Part shown: positions 34,729 through 46,966 of the stretch, piece by piece | Layout of the letters: each line of letters opens with the position of its first letter | How positions within the stretch are numbered: the stretch's first letter is position 1 | From: Euclidia mi | Lineage: Eukaryota; Arthropoda; Insecta; Lepidoptera; Erebidae | Length of the DNA stretch: 64,000 nt | Direction: 5' to 3' | Assembly: GCA_944739405.2 (NCBI GenBank) | Contig: OX123182.2 | Coordinates: forward strand, 92,310,051 to 92,374,050 | Position numbers and translations under genes: made by a program | The notes under the pieces: generated by a model | Told to the model about the DNA's origin: nothing | Seen by the model: the letters and a program-made list of their open reading frames with translations, nothing else | The model's database searches: none

Positions 34729-37027
34729 CAAATAGTTGTTGTGTACTTACTTTAAAATATTGGTTAAAATATAGTTATACCTACGCTACACGTTCTCTTA
34801 GCTTTTAGCAAGAGTAACATAGCAGGAAATGGAGAAGACTGAACGCTTAATTTTTTGGTTAGAGTAGTATTTCAAGTGTTAAGCCAGTCGGCTTAGCACT
34901 TAAAATACTGCGTCAAGTATTGTAGATGCAATCCCAACACGATATACGACCGATTTCGAGTCTGGATATTTTTTGTTCGTTTGCAAAGGTGTTTCGAGTT
35001 TACATAGCCAAACAGAGGCAGTAGAGCGTTTGTCACATTATTATTAAGGATTAATCTTGAGTGGCCTTTTGCTGTGCAGAAGCCCCCATTTCCGCCGATC
35101 TTTCGTTGTTTTTGCCTATTTCTTGTTTTAGCCTCGCCTTTACCAAAGAGCCCAGATATTTACATAGAGGCGCATTTCCTATAGGCGCTCTGAAGGCAAA
35201 CTTTCTGTGACCCAAATTACCGCTTGGCGGTGTGGCAGTTGCGCTGTGACAGCTGTCTCTACGAGAGCAAGAAAGACGAACGTTCCTCCTGTGTCGCTTA
35301 ACTACGAGAGCAAGAGAGACGGAGAATGACACCAGTGCTGCCAACGGCGCCAACTACGAACTAAACTGGAGACAGTCCCCAATTGGAATCGGCACACGAA
35401 ATCCTTAAGAACTGCGCTTCTATGTAAATCAGTATTCATTGCCTTTACTTTGTGTGCGTCAGTTGTACCTATGTTTAAAGGTCCCCTGCGACACAAGATT
35501 ATTACTAATGCGGGAGTATCTTTTAAAAAACACATCACGCTCCATAGATCACACGATAGTATTGTTAATAAAATGAAAAGGAGGCGCTAGTCTAGTACAG
35601 AGCATGTCGTAGTAGCAAATGGACTACCTTATAAAGACATAATTTCTATTATGTCTTTATAAGGTATTATTGTACAATATAATTTACTTTACAGAACAAA
35701 AGTAGTTATACTTTTTGATTAACGCGCGCAAAGTTCGCGTTATATCAGAATGAACAAACAAAAGTTTACAAGTTACACTCGATGCCACTCATCATGAAGT
35801 TACAACAGTGCGTAACCACTGAAATAAACGTCGGCTAACCACATGACGGAAATTAAAGTTTGGAATAACGTGACAATTTAATTAAGCTGCTACCGCATTT
35901 AAGGTCGGCATCCACAGCACAGACAAATGAAATGGCGCAATGGCGGCGAGGTCGCAGTACGATACAAGTCTTTGTGGTGAAAGGTCTAACTGAAATTTAG
36001 GTAGGTGTAAATGAGAGAGATATGTATGGGTCATTTCTCAAGATCTACAATGTTACACTGAATTTGTTTGTTCCTTGCTCCCGGTTATGTCTGTGTTGCT
36101 AGAATGTTTGTCGAGTAGCTACTTACGGAAAAGACATTATTCTAATCCATTTTAGGAAAAAGTGAAGTAAAATGCCTTTTTCATAGCAAATTATGAAAAA
36201 GGTGATGCGGCACGCCGCACTTCAATATTTATAAGAAAACGAACAAAGTCAACCCACTGACTTGCGGCCAATGTACACACTGCCCGTAGTGCGCTCAAAG
36301 TTGCGGCAGATCGCCATAGACTTGGAATAAAGCATGTTGTAATTTTTCAATAATATGTGTTTATATTTGCTTTTTTCTCAAAAACCTGTTTTAGCTGCTA
36401 TGGCTATCGTGAACATATGAAAATCTACGTCGATCTATATATTAGAGTTAAGTCTTCATAAGTTTATTAGAAGTTACATAATTTTGAAAGGTACTTGTCC
36501 GACTTATACATTATATAATGTATGACGTATGACCCCACTTTATAAGACGACACTTTTGACCTACGTCTGTCACGACCCGGTGTCTGTTTCATATAATATT
36601 AGAAGGTTCTGTTGTGTTAAGAGAAATAAGCAATTAGTACAACACAAGTATTCAATATAACGTTTTACGTGCATAGGGAAGGAAACATTGTATTTTAAGG
36701 AAGACGAGTGACATATAATTTTTGCACATATAAATATATTTATTAGTCACTCTTTATATGTGAATACATTTTTTCAACAATAAAGTAAGTACTCAATTTC
36801 CGTCTCTTTGCTTTTGATGTTCTTCTCCTCGATATTTTGTTTAAATGATTTTAAAATAGAGAGTTGCAAGGTATATTGTCAACGGTGTTTATTTTCCAAT
36901 ATTCCACCTTCACGAGCTGCAATTAGTTTTGTAATATCAAAACTCCTATACTATGCTTGTATGAGGGACAATATACACGACTATTTTTTAATTAGTACAA
37001 AAAATTTAACGGGGCACTAAGTATCTT
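34729..37027. other. Spacer, no gene seen
   Basis: AT-rich with a GC-richer patch near 35210-35350 (two CTACGAGAGCAAGA words about 35 bases apart) and a perfect hairpin at 35625-35666. No coding region was supported. Confidence 0.5.
35625..35666. repeat. Perfect 19-bp hairpin
   Basis: TACCTTATAAAGACATAAT and its exact complement flank a 4-base TTCT loop. Confidence 0.8.
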
Positions 37028-37039
37028 TAACTGATCATA
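37028..37039. other. Left target-site duplication of RTE copy 1
   Basis: TAACTGATCATA, repeated exactly at 40123-40134 on the other side of the element. Confidence 0.85.
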
Positions 37040-40000
37040 CATACATACATACATACATAGACTCACGCCTGTTTCCCGAAGGGGTAGGCAGAGACTACGG
37101 AGCGCCATTTGCAACGATCTTGACATATCTCTCTTGCTTCATTCACTCCCATCAGATTCCTCATACATGCTCTTCTGTTCAGGGTGCTTCTAACCTGTCC
37201 TGTTTTTAGGATGTCTCCAATCTGGTCAGGGAACGTCCGCCTAGGTCTTCCCCTTCGTCCTGTCCCTTCCACACTTGCCTTATATATCTGCTTGGTCAGT
37301 CTTTCGTCATCCATCCTCTCCACGTGTCCAAACCATCTTAGCATACCTTTCTCGATGCTTGTCAATACATCTTCTTTTACCCCACAACACTCTCTTATTA
37401 CACAATTCTTTACTCTGTCAGTCAAAGAAACACCACACATACTTCGCAGTGCTCTCATTTCTACAGCATTTATTCTACTTTCATGACTCTTCTTCAACTA
37501 TCACTACCATACATAAGAGTAGGTACTAACACCTGTCTATGGACAGCCAAACATGCCTTTTTGGACACGTTTTGGCTATTCATAAACGCCTTCAGAGCTC
37601 CATTTACTCTATTACCTGCATTAACTCTTCTTTCAATATCTTTTACATTCTTACCATCTCTTGTAAACAGCGTACCTAAATATACAAACTCATTCACTTG
37701 CTCCACTCGCTGTCCATCGATCATAACATTACAAGCCGAAAACATTCCTCCTTTTCAAAAAACCATAACTTTCGTTTTACTTACATTCACTTTCATTCCT
37801 TTCCTCTCTAACGCACCATGCATGATTGTTACCATCTCCTGCAACTCCTCCGCTGAAGACGCAAGTATAACCTGATCATCAGCATAAAGGAGGAATTTGA
37901 CAAGTAACTCATTCATCCTTAATCCACAGTCACTATTTTTCAAATCTTGCAAACAACTGTCCATGAAGAGGTTGAACAGCCACGGCGACGCTACACATCC
38001 CTGTCTAACACCTGTTTCGATGGTAAACCAATCCGTGTACGACCCATTTATCCTCACACAAGCTCTAGAATCTTCATAAAGGAATTTCAGAGCTTGTATG
38101 AGGCTGCTGTTCACCCCATACATCGACAGTACCGACCACATTTCATTCCTCACCACTTTATCGTAAGCCTTTTCCAAATCCACGAATGCGCAATAGACCT
38201 TTTGACCTTTGGCCAAGAATTTTTCGGCTACGCACCGCAAGGAAAAGACTTGATCCGTGCACCCCATACCCTTTCGGAATCCTGCTTGTACATCCCATAT
38301 TTTCTTGTCGGTTACTTCCATAACTCTTTCAATCAGTACCTTCGCATACAGTTTGCCAACAATGCTGAGAAGGCTAATGCCTCTATAGTTCTTGCAGTCT
38401 TGTTGCGAGCCTTTTCCCTTATAAAGAGGCACAACCACCGCTGTGGTCCAGTCATCAGGTACTCGGCCGGTGCTCCAGCACAAGTTAAATAAGCGCTGCA
38501 GCTGACCAACTATGATGCCCTGTCCAGCCTTCAGCATTTCAACTGTAATCCTATCATATCCTGCAGCCTTACCTAATTTCATATTTCCCAACGCCTTCAC
38601 AATCTCATCCACACCAATATCGCTTTCATCATTGCTATTATTACCATTAATTTCGTAGATCGATGTCTCTATCGCCGTTCTTTCAAATAGACCTTCAAAA
38701 TACTCCTTCCATCTCTTCAGCACGCATGATTCACCATTCAGTATCTTTCCATTCTTGTCTCTGATTGACGTGTATTCTGAGGATTGAGTTCTTCCTCGAA
38801 CTGCACGAACGCATTTCCAGAAAAACTTTATGTTTCTCCGGAAATCTTCAGATAGTCTGCTATCAAACTCATCTTTCTTTTCCTCTTTTTTCTTTTTAAC
38901 AATTTCTTTCACAATTCTTTTTGACCTAACAAACTCCTTTCTTGCTTCATCTATGTCATCACTCGTTGCCTTTCCCATTCTTTCATTTGCTCTGGCAGCC
39001 AACCAATCTAATCAAGCTTTCTTCTTCTCTGACACTGCTGATTCTACATCCTTGTCCCACCATGTATTCTTAACCTTTCGTATTTTCCGTCTCTTGATCA
39101 CACCACATACTTCAGACGCTACACATACTATCTCTTCTTTAAACGATTGCCATAATTCTTCCATATCATTTATGCCGTCGAACCTCTCAAATCTTGCTAT
39201 CAATCTTCGCTTATACTCATCTTTCACATCTTTTTCTTGCAGATTTTCTACTTTTATTCTTTCTAGGACCTTATTTTCATAATGTTCTCGGTGTCGCCAT
39301 CCTTTAAAGAGTCCACTTATCCGGCTCATCACCAAAAAGTGGTCTGTGTGGATGCCGACCCCTCGATACACCCTTGTATCTAACACATTCTTTCTCAAAC
39401 GTTCATCTACAATTACAAAATCAATCATACTTCTTCTAACATTCTTAGCCTTACGCGTATACATGTGTATCCTTTTGTGATCAAACATGGTGTTTGTCAC
39501 ACAAAAGCTCCACTCTAAACACACCTCAAGCAAAATTTTTCCATTTTCATTCACACTCTCATCAACAAATCCACCTAAAACCTTTTCAAATCCATCTCGT
39601 TTTACTCCCACCCATCCATTGAAATCACCTAACAAGATCAATCTTTCGTTATCCTTACATTTCCTCAAAATCGCTCTTAAGTTCTACCAAAATTCCTGCC
39701 TTTCGTCTTGTTTTTGCTGTGACATAGCCGCTACTATATTGACCGGGGCGTAAACCCCTACAATAAAGAGACGAGTAAGTCCTACTTTCATTCTCATCCA
39801 CAGTAGTCTAACATTTACACATTCATATTCCTTAACGCACTCATTCATTCGCGCAGACAGTATTAAACCAACTCCTTTGCAGGCTCTGGTGGTACTGTCT
39901 ACCCCAGACCAATAAGCCGTGTAGCTGTCATGCTTGGTGGGGCCACAACCTTTCCTTTTTGTCTCATTCACACATAGAACATCAATCTTTCTATCATCCA

Positions 40001-40122
40001 TCATCTAGCATACTTCATTCAATTTACCATCCATTCCTCCTCCAACATTTAATGTTGCAAACAGGCTTTCCGTAGGCCGCTTTTCGTCCTCGCGGGAAAC
40101 GAGACGTGATGGGTTGCGAACC
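37040..40122 (-). mobile_element. RTE-clade LINE, copy 1, near full length
   Basis: A 3.1-kb minus-strand LINE bounded by a 12-bp duplication. It has a short leader, one ORF (endonuclease plus reverse transcriptase) and a (TATG)n 3' tail 15-20 bases after the stop codon. Small size, single ORF and a microsatellite-like tail instead of poly(A) are RTE traits. A second, truncated copy is at 58289-60873. Confidence 0.87.
37063..40074 (-). pseudogene. RTE LINE ORF copy 1: endonuclease and reverse transcriptase, broken
   Basis: Endonuclease: VLCVNETK (near 39975), LLGDFNGWVG (near 39625), IDFVIVDERL (near 39415) and HTDHFLV (near 39340). Reverse transcriptase: GKAAGYDRIT, NYRGISLLS, FVDLEKAYDKV, GVRQGCVASPWLFNLF and YADDQVILA (near 37880). 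A C-terminal WFGHVERM...GRRGRPRRTF region is typical of the family. In-frame stops lie at 40005-40007, 39684-39686 and 39012-39014 (TGA where copy 2 has Trp). An extra T near 37756 shifts the frame. A further shift near 37490 after YGSDS is shared with copy 2. Confidence 0.87.
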
Positions 40123-40134
40123 TAACTGATCATA

Positions 40135-40504
40135 TATATGTAGTTAAAAAATAAAAACACTAAGTCCCAAAACTGTCTCAAAACTGCCCACAAAAATACC
40201 TAATAATTGGTAAATGCATAACTAAGACTATGACCGACTCGCGTACTATGAGTAGTATCAGTAGTAAATTGCTCCATTGATAAATTCCTCTGCGCTCGCG
40301 CCGCGCCCCGATGCGACAAATAGTGTTAAATTGCTAGCCGAAGTGAACGCATCCATTTTTTCGTCGCAACAGTTAATTGTTTGTCTACGTTGCCCGACGC
40401 GATGGCTTAGGTATCAGTTCAAATCACGAGAGTATGTAGCTATGCTTCGTGCGAATTTTTTGAGTGGAGGAATCGCGAGTAAATCTGCATACCCATGGAC
40501 ATCT
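40135..40504. other. Spacer, no clear gene
   Basis: An open stretch of 90 codons at 40277-40549 shows no recognisable motif and overlaps the start of the transposase fragment that follows. Confidence 0.4.
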
Positions 40505-40680
40505 TTTTGTGAGTGTACAAAAGTGAGCCAGTTAGTGTCAAACAATTAAAACAGCGCATATTGGACGCTTTTGACGAAGTGAAAAGACAGAAGCGTACTT
40601 CGTTAAAAAACAGTTTAATAAAACGTGCCCGTCTGTGTATTGGCAATGGTGGTGGACATTTCCAAGGACAATGGAAATAC
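40505..40680 (+). pseudogene. Mariner-like transposase C-terminal fragment
   Basis: The plus frame reads VKQLKQRILDAFDEV and, about 20 residues later, SLIKRARLCIGNGGGHFQ. This pattern (LKQRI...SLIKRA..CI..GGGHF) ends many insect mariner/Tc-type transposases. No catalytic residues are present. It may be host-derived debris of an old insertion. Confidence 0.45.
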
Positions 40681-40744
40681 TTTCAAATACTTGTAAGTTT
40701 AGTAAATAAGTACCTAGTACCTACTTAAGTAAATAATAATTTGA

Positions 40745-40835
40745 TGCGGGCGGCTCAAAATCGGTCTGTGTGGAGAACTTTGAGGGAGGCCTATGTCTAG
40801 CAGTGGACGTCTCTAGGCTGACATGATGATGATGA
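40745..40835 (+). repeat. SINE 3' end with GAT tail
   Basis: TCGGTCTGTGTGGAGAACTTTG...CTAGCAGTGGACGTCTCTAGGCTGACATGATGATGATG. Same family as 34621-34728. Confidence 0.68.
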
Positions 40836-42290
40836 AATAATATTTGTAAATAGCAGATGATTCTAACTTCATAAATACGCCAAAATTACTCTTTTCTTTT
40901 ATTACAGAATACCTTCTTTTATTTTGATATTTGTTTGCTTTCTAATTACATATATACGTATTTAATTACTTGTAAGAAGGTAAATTTTGCCGGTCCTAAG
41001 CCCGGATGAAGTACGAAGGAGAGGTCAGAATTTAGAAAATTAAAAAGTAACTACCTACACTTATAATTTTGCTTCATTTTATTGTCTAAGGCTACCCACA
41101 TTATAAATGCGACGGAAAGAATGCGTATGAGTAGGACGGAAAGAAAGTACTATCAATGAAGTAGTGAATGGATTCTAAAATATGTCTATGATTTAGGTGA
41201 GATTTTCTACAAAAAGCAAATGATTATAACTTCGCTATTTATAGATATTATGAAATTCTTAGGTCACATATGGTTATAATGTCTTCGCTAAATGTCCTTA
41301 AAGCTTTTGTACTAATTAAAAAAAAGTGGTGTATACAACCAAGGTAACATATTGCATACAAGTTTATTTAACACTCAAACAGGTTTCAATAGCTTTAGCT
41401 AACGAATTTCAGGTACAGTTCTCTTAATGTTTCGACCAGTTCACATCGGTTGTGGTCGCGGATTAGCTGACAGCAAACTGTACATACATTCTATTACATA
41501 AAACATGAAAAACTTTATTCAAATCCGTTTCTCTTTGAACTACGACGTATTCTAATACATCTATGACAAACTATTTCCATAGTTGGCCCCCGAGTTGTGG
41601 ATGTTTAATTAAACCCGAAGAGAGTACTAACCACAGACCGCTGACGGATTAGGGAATCAATAAAATGAATTTTTCAGACCTGTGACAGCTCTGCGGCTTT
41701 GCGCTCTATATAAACAATATTGCCTACTCTCCTAAATAGTTTAGTTCGGTCTCTATATGAAAGCTAAATGTCAAAGGCCTCTAGCTCTCTTTATTTAATC
41801 CATATCAATAAAGATTACTATTTTTATGCAGAGAGGGTTTCTCACGTTATGGTAAAACTCAAGTTTTTAATAAAATGTTTGAATAAACCTGTAGCACAAA
41901 TTCACTACTGCAGGAGAGAGGGTATCGATGAATTTAAATAATTAAGAAATAGAACACCTACACAATAAGAATACTTTTACATCATGTTTTCAATTTTCTT
42001 TTTATATTTCTTTTATCTAGCTGGCAACAGTAGGCATGCATTTTCCTTCGAAATAAAAAAATGGATTGATTGAACTGATTCCACACGTGGGCTTCATTGG
42101 GCTTATGTACTTAAGCTACTGCACTTATGCACTAGGCATAATTTTATAGACCAACGGCAACCCCGGCATTGTATATTAATTTAGCAGTAAATGCTTGTTC
42201 AAAGTATTGGTTTGTGAAAACAATCACAATGTAAACTTACACAGAGAATGTATGACAGTAGCGAACTTTCTAAAATTAAAAAAGAAGAGA
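40836..42290. other. AT-rich spacer, nothing recognised
   Basis: No coding, RNA or repeat signal was convincing. Confidence 0.5.
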
Positions 42291-42511
42291 AATAAGGTGT
42301 ATGTCATTGGATAGGCATTTTTAATAGAATCAACTTTATTATGACACTTTTGTTGTAACAGTTGTCCGTTCCAAGATATATGACATACAAGTTTCGATAA
42401 AAGTATGTTGAAAAAGCGTTTATTATAGTGCTTAGTACTATATAATGCTTTATTTTGCAAACTGACTCGTCCTCGTGCCTGCCCAAGCGCTTAGGAACAG
42501 TGCGGGGTGCC
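42291..42511 (+). repeat. Left arm of foldback element
   Basis: Pairs with 42789-43270. The outermost shared bases are AATAAG...; the innermost are GTGCGGGGTGC against GCACCCCGCAC. Confidence 0.75.
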
Positions 42512-42788
42512 CCTCCTCTCCTCCAAACCGGTTACTTGGAGCTGCGCCGAGCGACGCCCGCCGTGCGGTGGTAGTTATAGAATTGGGACATAAGTATATA
42601 TTTTAGTATTATGACGTTCGAAAAGAGCTAAGATTTATATCTTTAATATTTTTATCTTTATCTTTCAACTAACTACTCACAAAAAATAATTACATGATAT
42701 TGCTTTTTTGCGACGTGAAGGGCGGACAAACAAACAGTCTTTCGCATTTATGATATTGGTATTGATAACCCTTTAGTTTCCTAAAAGT

Positions 42789-43270
42789 TGCACCCCGCAC
42801 CGTACCAACCGCTTGGGCAGACGCGAAGATAAGTCAGTTTGCAAAATAAAGCATACTAATAAAATAAAAGTACTCATCATCATCAGCCTTTAAAAGTCCA
42901 CTGCTGGACTAGGCCTCTACTTTGAAAGGAGGAATTGGCCTACTATACCACGCTGGCCAAACGGGTTGGTATAGGGTTTGTATTAAGTTTTCCTTCTCTT
43001 ACAGTGCTGTTCTCTGCATAATATGCTCCCTCTGTCGGCTCTTACGACACCCATGGGATGATATGGGGTGGTGACATCCCGTATTCTTAACCCGTCACCA
43101 CGCGGATGGTAATAAAAGTACTAAGCACTATAAAAATAACGCTTTTTTCAACATATTTTTATCGAAACTTGTATGTCATATATCTTGGAACGGACAACTG
43201 TGACAACAAAGCTGTCAGAATAAAAGTTGTTTCTATTAAAAAGACCTATCCAATGACATAAATCTTATTG
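42789..43270 (-). repeat. Right arm of foldback element, interrupted
   Basis: Complement of the left arm, split by a SINE at 42875-43110. The two arm parts join cleanly once the SINE and one copy of its duplication are ignored. Confidence 0.75.
42875..43110 (-). mobile_element. SINE with 12-bp target-site duplication
   Basis: AATAAAAGTACT at 42863-42874 and again at 43111-43122. On the minus strand the SINE begins ACCATCCGCGTGGTGACGGG and ends CAGCAGTGGACTTTTAAAGG then CTGATGATGATGAG. The tail is the (GAT)-type 3' end seen elsewhere in the window. Confidence 0.85.
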
Positions 43271-43864
43271 CTATTGGAAGGTGGTCCCAATCTGCCCATC
43301 CTCCTTTATAAAAATATTTTTCTGGAGTAGATACTTTAGTTTTGCTTTTCTAGGTTAAACTGTAACACATGGTGGAAACAGTAAACTGAGCATACATTCT
43401 AATACTTAAACCGCGGCGTGCGTGGATTCGTAACATTCCTTAAACTGCTTGAAATTGTCTGTCCTAATACAGTCTTAATTCGGTGGCGTGTTTACGAAAG
43501 GACTGAATCATAGGGCATATCACATACGGACAGCGTTGCCCTGCGTGGAAATAGAACTCGCGATACCTAATTAAGCCGAATCTCACAGGACCAGAAAGCT
43601 CATTTAATATAAATCTTATTTACATTTTGTCGTCGAAAAATAACATTATCTCATGAACACTATCACGACATCGAATTATACCGACATAGAAAACGGTTCA
43701 TGAGACAGATAAAGATAGTAAATCCTACAGCATATCCCGTTACAAAGGTGATTAGACGTAAATTCGTTCAGACATTAATACGTAATAAGACGTAATATAC
43801 ACAAATACTCAAATTCCGCTTTCCTGACTTAAGTAGAATATGATTGTAATTATCTGACATAATG

Positions 43865-44169
43865 GTAATACATGTTGTACATTTAATTGTCTGTTATCTG
43901 TAATGTAACTTAATAATTTCGCTCATTAAGCCAGCAATGTATACGCATTGTGAACACCATCATATTAGTGGAAGGGACTACTTGCGTAATATATTCACTT
44001 ACCTTAAACGAGAGTAGCCTGGTTCATTAAGGAACGAATTCGACTTGTTCAGGTTATGTTAAGCTACAACGAGTCCCTATAATACTAGCTGAACCTGCGA
44101 TTATATCTGCGTTTGTAGGGCAACTGCTCCTCATCTCTGGTTCATAGCGTTATGCTATATAGCCTACAG
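43865..44169 (+). repeat. 305-bp direct repeat, copy A
   Basis: Matches 56320-56634 with three substitutions and two 5-base insertions noticed by eye. Its last ~84 bases (from about 44086) are the beginning of the Zenon-like sequence that continues to 44245 only in this copy. Confidence 0.9.
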
Positions 44170-44245
44170 CCTTCCTTGATTAATGGGCTATTCAACAGAA
44201 AAATAATTATTCGAATCGAACAAGTAGTTCCAGACTAGCGCGCTC
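44086..44245 (+). repeat. Zenon-like CR1 sequence
   Basis: ATACTAGCTGAACCTGCG, then CTATATAGCCTACAGCCTTCC, AATGGGCTATTCAACAG and AAGTAGTTCCAGACTAGCGCG: a recognisable though degenerate version of the CR1-Zenon 3' region common in Lepidoptera. It ends directly at the tail of the next LINE. Confidence 0.55.
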
Positions 44246-44589
44246 AACAAAAGTGAAATGAAATGAAATGAATGAAAATGAAAAATGATTTATTTCTGCC
44301 ACAACCAGACAAATTACGTGGTAAAAGAAAGGTACACACAGAATAAAAAATATATATATGAAGAAACAAAAAAACATCGTTAACAGCTATAGTAACATTA
44401 AAACACGCTAAGGCCAGGTCGTGGCAGCAATGGGACCCCGTTCAGCATAACACCAGACTCGCTGGCACTGATATTCTACGGGACCCTGCTAGTGAGTCAC
44501 GAAGGCGCAAAACAGTGGATACACAAATACAATTATACATAGCAATATTTACCTACTTAAAATGTGTACAAAGTAAACAATAACAACAT

Positions 44590-44730
44590 CACGCATTATT
44601 AGCAGCGCGGGCGCGGGCCGCGCGTGCAGCATGGGGCGGAGTCTACGTCGCGTCAACCGACAAAAAGAGACAACTGGCAACCGACAGACTGCTCACCGCA
44701 CGCGCGGCACGCACACGCACTGCGCTGTAC
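44590..44730. other. CpG-rich patch in LINE 3' UTR region
   Basis: GCGCGGGCGCGGGCCGCGCG and a run of CGCACGCGCGGCACGC stand out from AT-rich surroundings. There is no open frame. It could be a promoter-like patch, a fragment of another element, or part of the LINE tail. Confidence 0.4.
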
Positions 44731-46922
44731 AGTCACGAGATCGTAGTGCAATAACAAAAGATTACGAGTTTGTAACAATAAATAGTATTAAATAGCGTGG
44801 CACATTAGTGCCTTAAAGTAAGCGTTAGGTACCTTAGTAGATCCAATCTCGTTGCCTTTCACAATTGACCGGTATGAAAAGCTTATTAAGCAAGGAAATC
44901 TACACCTGACATAGCACGATGGCCGCACTCCATAGGTAAGTGTCTATAAAAGCTCACAATAATAACATAAATTGCAACACAAACATAGCAAGAAAATATA
45001 CATGATATATCGTGTCAGTTACAAAACTTTTCATAAGTACATAAATGTCCACACAACAATCATGACATAAGCATATATTTACACCTATCGATGCGAAAAA
45101 GACTAGGTACCTATATTTTTTTAATACTTTTAGGTCAGCCTACCCCGCCTGTTTTGTGATGGGAAAGACAATCAACGCTCTTAGTGAAGAAAGAAGTCTG
45201 TCAGCACAGCCACAAACACCACGGGCACCCGGCTACCAGTCTTCAGTACACATCAGCCACGTAATATGTACTAGAAGTATTTTGTTTGTGTTTTTTTTGT
45301 ATAGACTAATAAATTGACATTCCATGTTCGCGCTCGCGCGCACACACATACACAACACACACACATGCAGACACAACCGGTAACTATATCCACGCGCAGC
45401 TCCATTTCCAGCAAAGCAAGGTATCATATATATGACGAGTTAATTTGACCATACCTAGCTTCCGCTGTGCGTCCATAAGATATCTCCGCAGATGAAATTT
45501 AAAAGTGCCAATTGTTTTAAGAGATCTTATAGGCGGGGGCAGATTATTCCATATTTTAGAAGCCGCATAACGGAAGCTACCTCTAAATGCTGCTGTTTTA
45601 TGAGGCAATATGGAAAGCTGTTGCGAACACAGCCTGCTGGCACAGTCGCGTCTGCTCGTAACCCAACTAATTTTGTTAAAAAGATAGACTGGCTGCTGGC
45701 AATGAACGACACCAAACATAAGGGATGCCAGGTGTAACTTACGCCGTGATTTCATTTTAAGTATCGACTTCTCATTTAAAAAAGGTGTTACATGACTTCT
45801 ACGTCCTATTGTGAAACAGTAACGAGCGGTGGCGTTCTGGACTCTCTGGATCAAACGATCCGTGCGAGCCAGCAAACGTGGTCCATACACAGTGTCCGCG
45901 TAATTCAATTTGGAGAGAACTAAAGATTCGACCAATCGTACTCGCAAATCTTCGGATAAATATGGTCGCATTTTGTAAAGAATACGCAACCTGTAAAAAC
46001 AGTTACGTACTACTTCAGCGACATGTTTCTCGTATCTTAGATTCGAGTCAATATTCAGACCTAGGTTACGGGCTTCACTCACTCTCTCAACTACCTCCCC
46101 CATGAGCGTAATACTAAAGACCGGTAATGATCGGAGTTGGTTTTTGTGTAGCAAAAATCATATATTTTGTCTTTTTTGGATTCAGCACCAAAGAGTTATT
46201 CTCAGCCCACTCCACAATTCTATCGAGGTCCTGCTTTAAACTCTCTATAGCCATAGCATACTGATTAGGCTTAAATGACGCATACACCTGAATGTCATCA
46301 GCGTAGATGTGATACTGCGAATTAATTATACAGTTTGTTATGTCAGCACAATACAGGATAAAGAGTAAAGGTCCCAGAATTGATCCCTGTGGAACTCCCC
46401 TCACGAGCGGACTGTAATCTGAGACCACCATTTCACCATCAGACTGACGCACCTCCACCGTCTGCCCACGGTGTGACAGATAACTATGGAACCAATTGAC
46501 CGTTCTGTTGTCACAGCCATAGTAATTTAATTTTGAAAGAAGCAAGGAAATATCTATACTTTCAAAAGCACGCGAAAAGTCTAGTAGAACTAGTAAAGTG
46601 CACATACCCCGATCCTGTGCAGAAAGAATGTTATTTGTCACGTCAAGCAAAGCGGTAGCGGTCCCACGGCCCTTCCTAAAGCCCGACTGAAGCGTCGGTA
46701 ATATTTTATTTTCCTCCAAGTATTGAGACAGCTGCCCACTCACCACTTTCTCAATTACCTTGGACAAACAGGGGAGAATGCTGATAGGCCTTAGGTCTTT
46801 AACGTCAATAGGGTTATGATTTTTCGGCAGTGGCCTGACTACAGCCAATTTCCAGGTGTCAGGGAAAGTTGCCGTCTGTATAGATGAATTTATTATGTGA
46901 GTAATTGCTGATAACGAATAAG

Positions 46923-46966
46923 GCTGAGATAGCATCAACATCTAGAGATGTTGATGCTATCTCAGC
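46923..46966. repeat. Perfect 21-bp palindrome within LINE reverse transcriptase region
   Basis: GCTGAGATAGCATCAACATCT, two bases, then its exact complement. It lies at the point where the LINE frame is broken. Part of it may be ancestral coding sequence whose two halves happen to be complementary. Confidence 0.8.

Larger units (their letters stand above)
42291..43270. mobile_element. Foldback-type element with long inverted repeats, SINE inside right arm
   Basis: The left arm (42291-42511) is an imperfect reverse complement of the right arm (42789-43270 minus the inserted SINE). Shared words include GTCATTGGATAGG, ACAGTTGTCCGTTCCAAGAT, ATGACATACAAGTTTCGATA and GCAAAATAAAGCAT. The 277-bp centre is non-coding. 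No transposase is present, so it is either a non-autonomous foldback/MITE-like element or an inverted duplication. A transcript would fold into a stem of roughly 220 pairs. Confidence 0.75.

Noticed and set aside
36808..37020. 70-codon plus-strand open frame
   Set aside because: No motif, AT-rich, adjacent to the RTE duplication but not part of the element.
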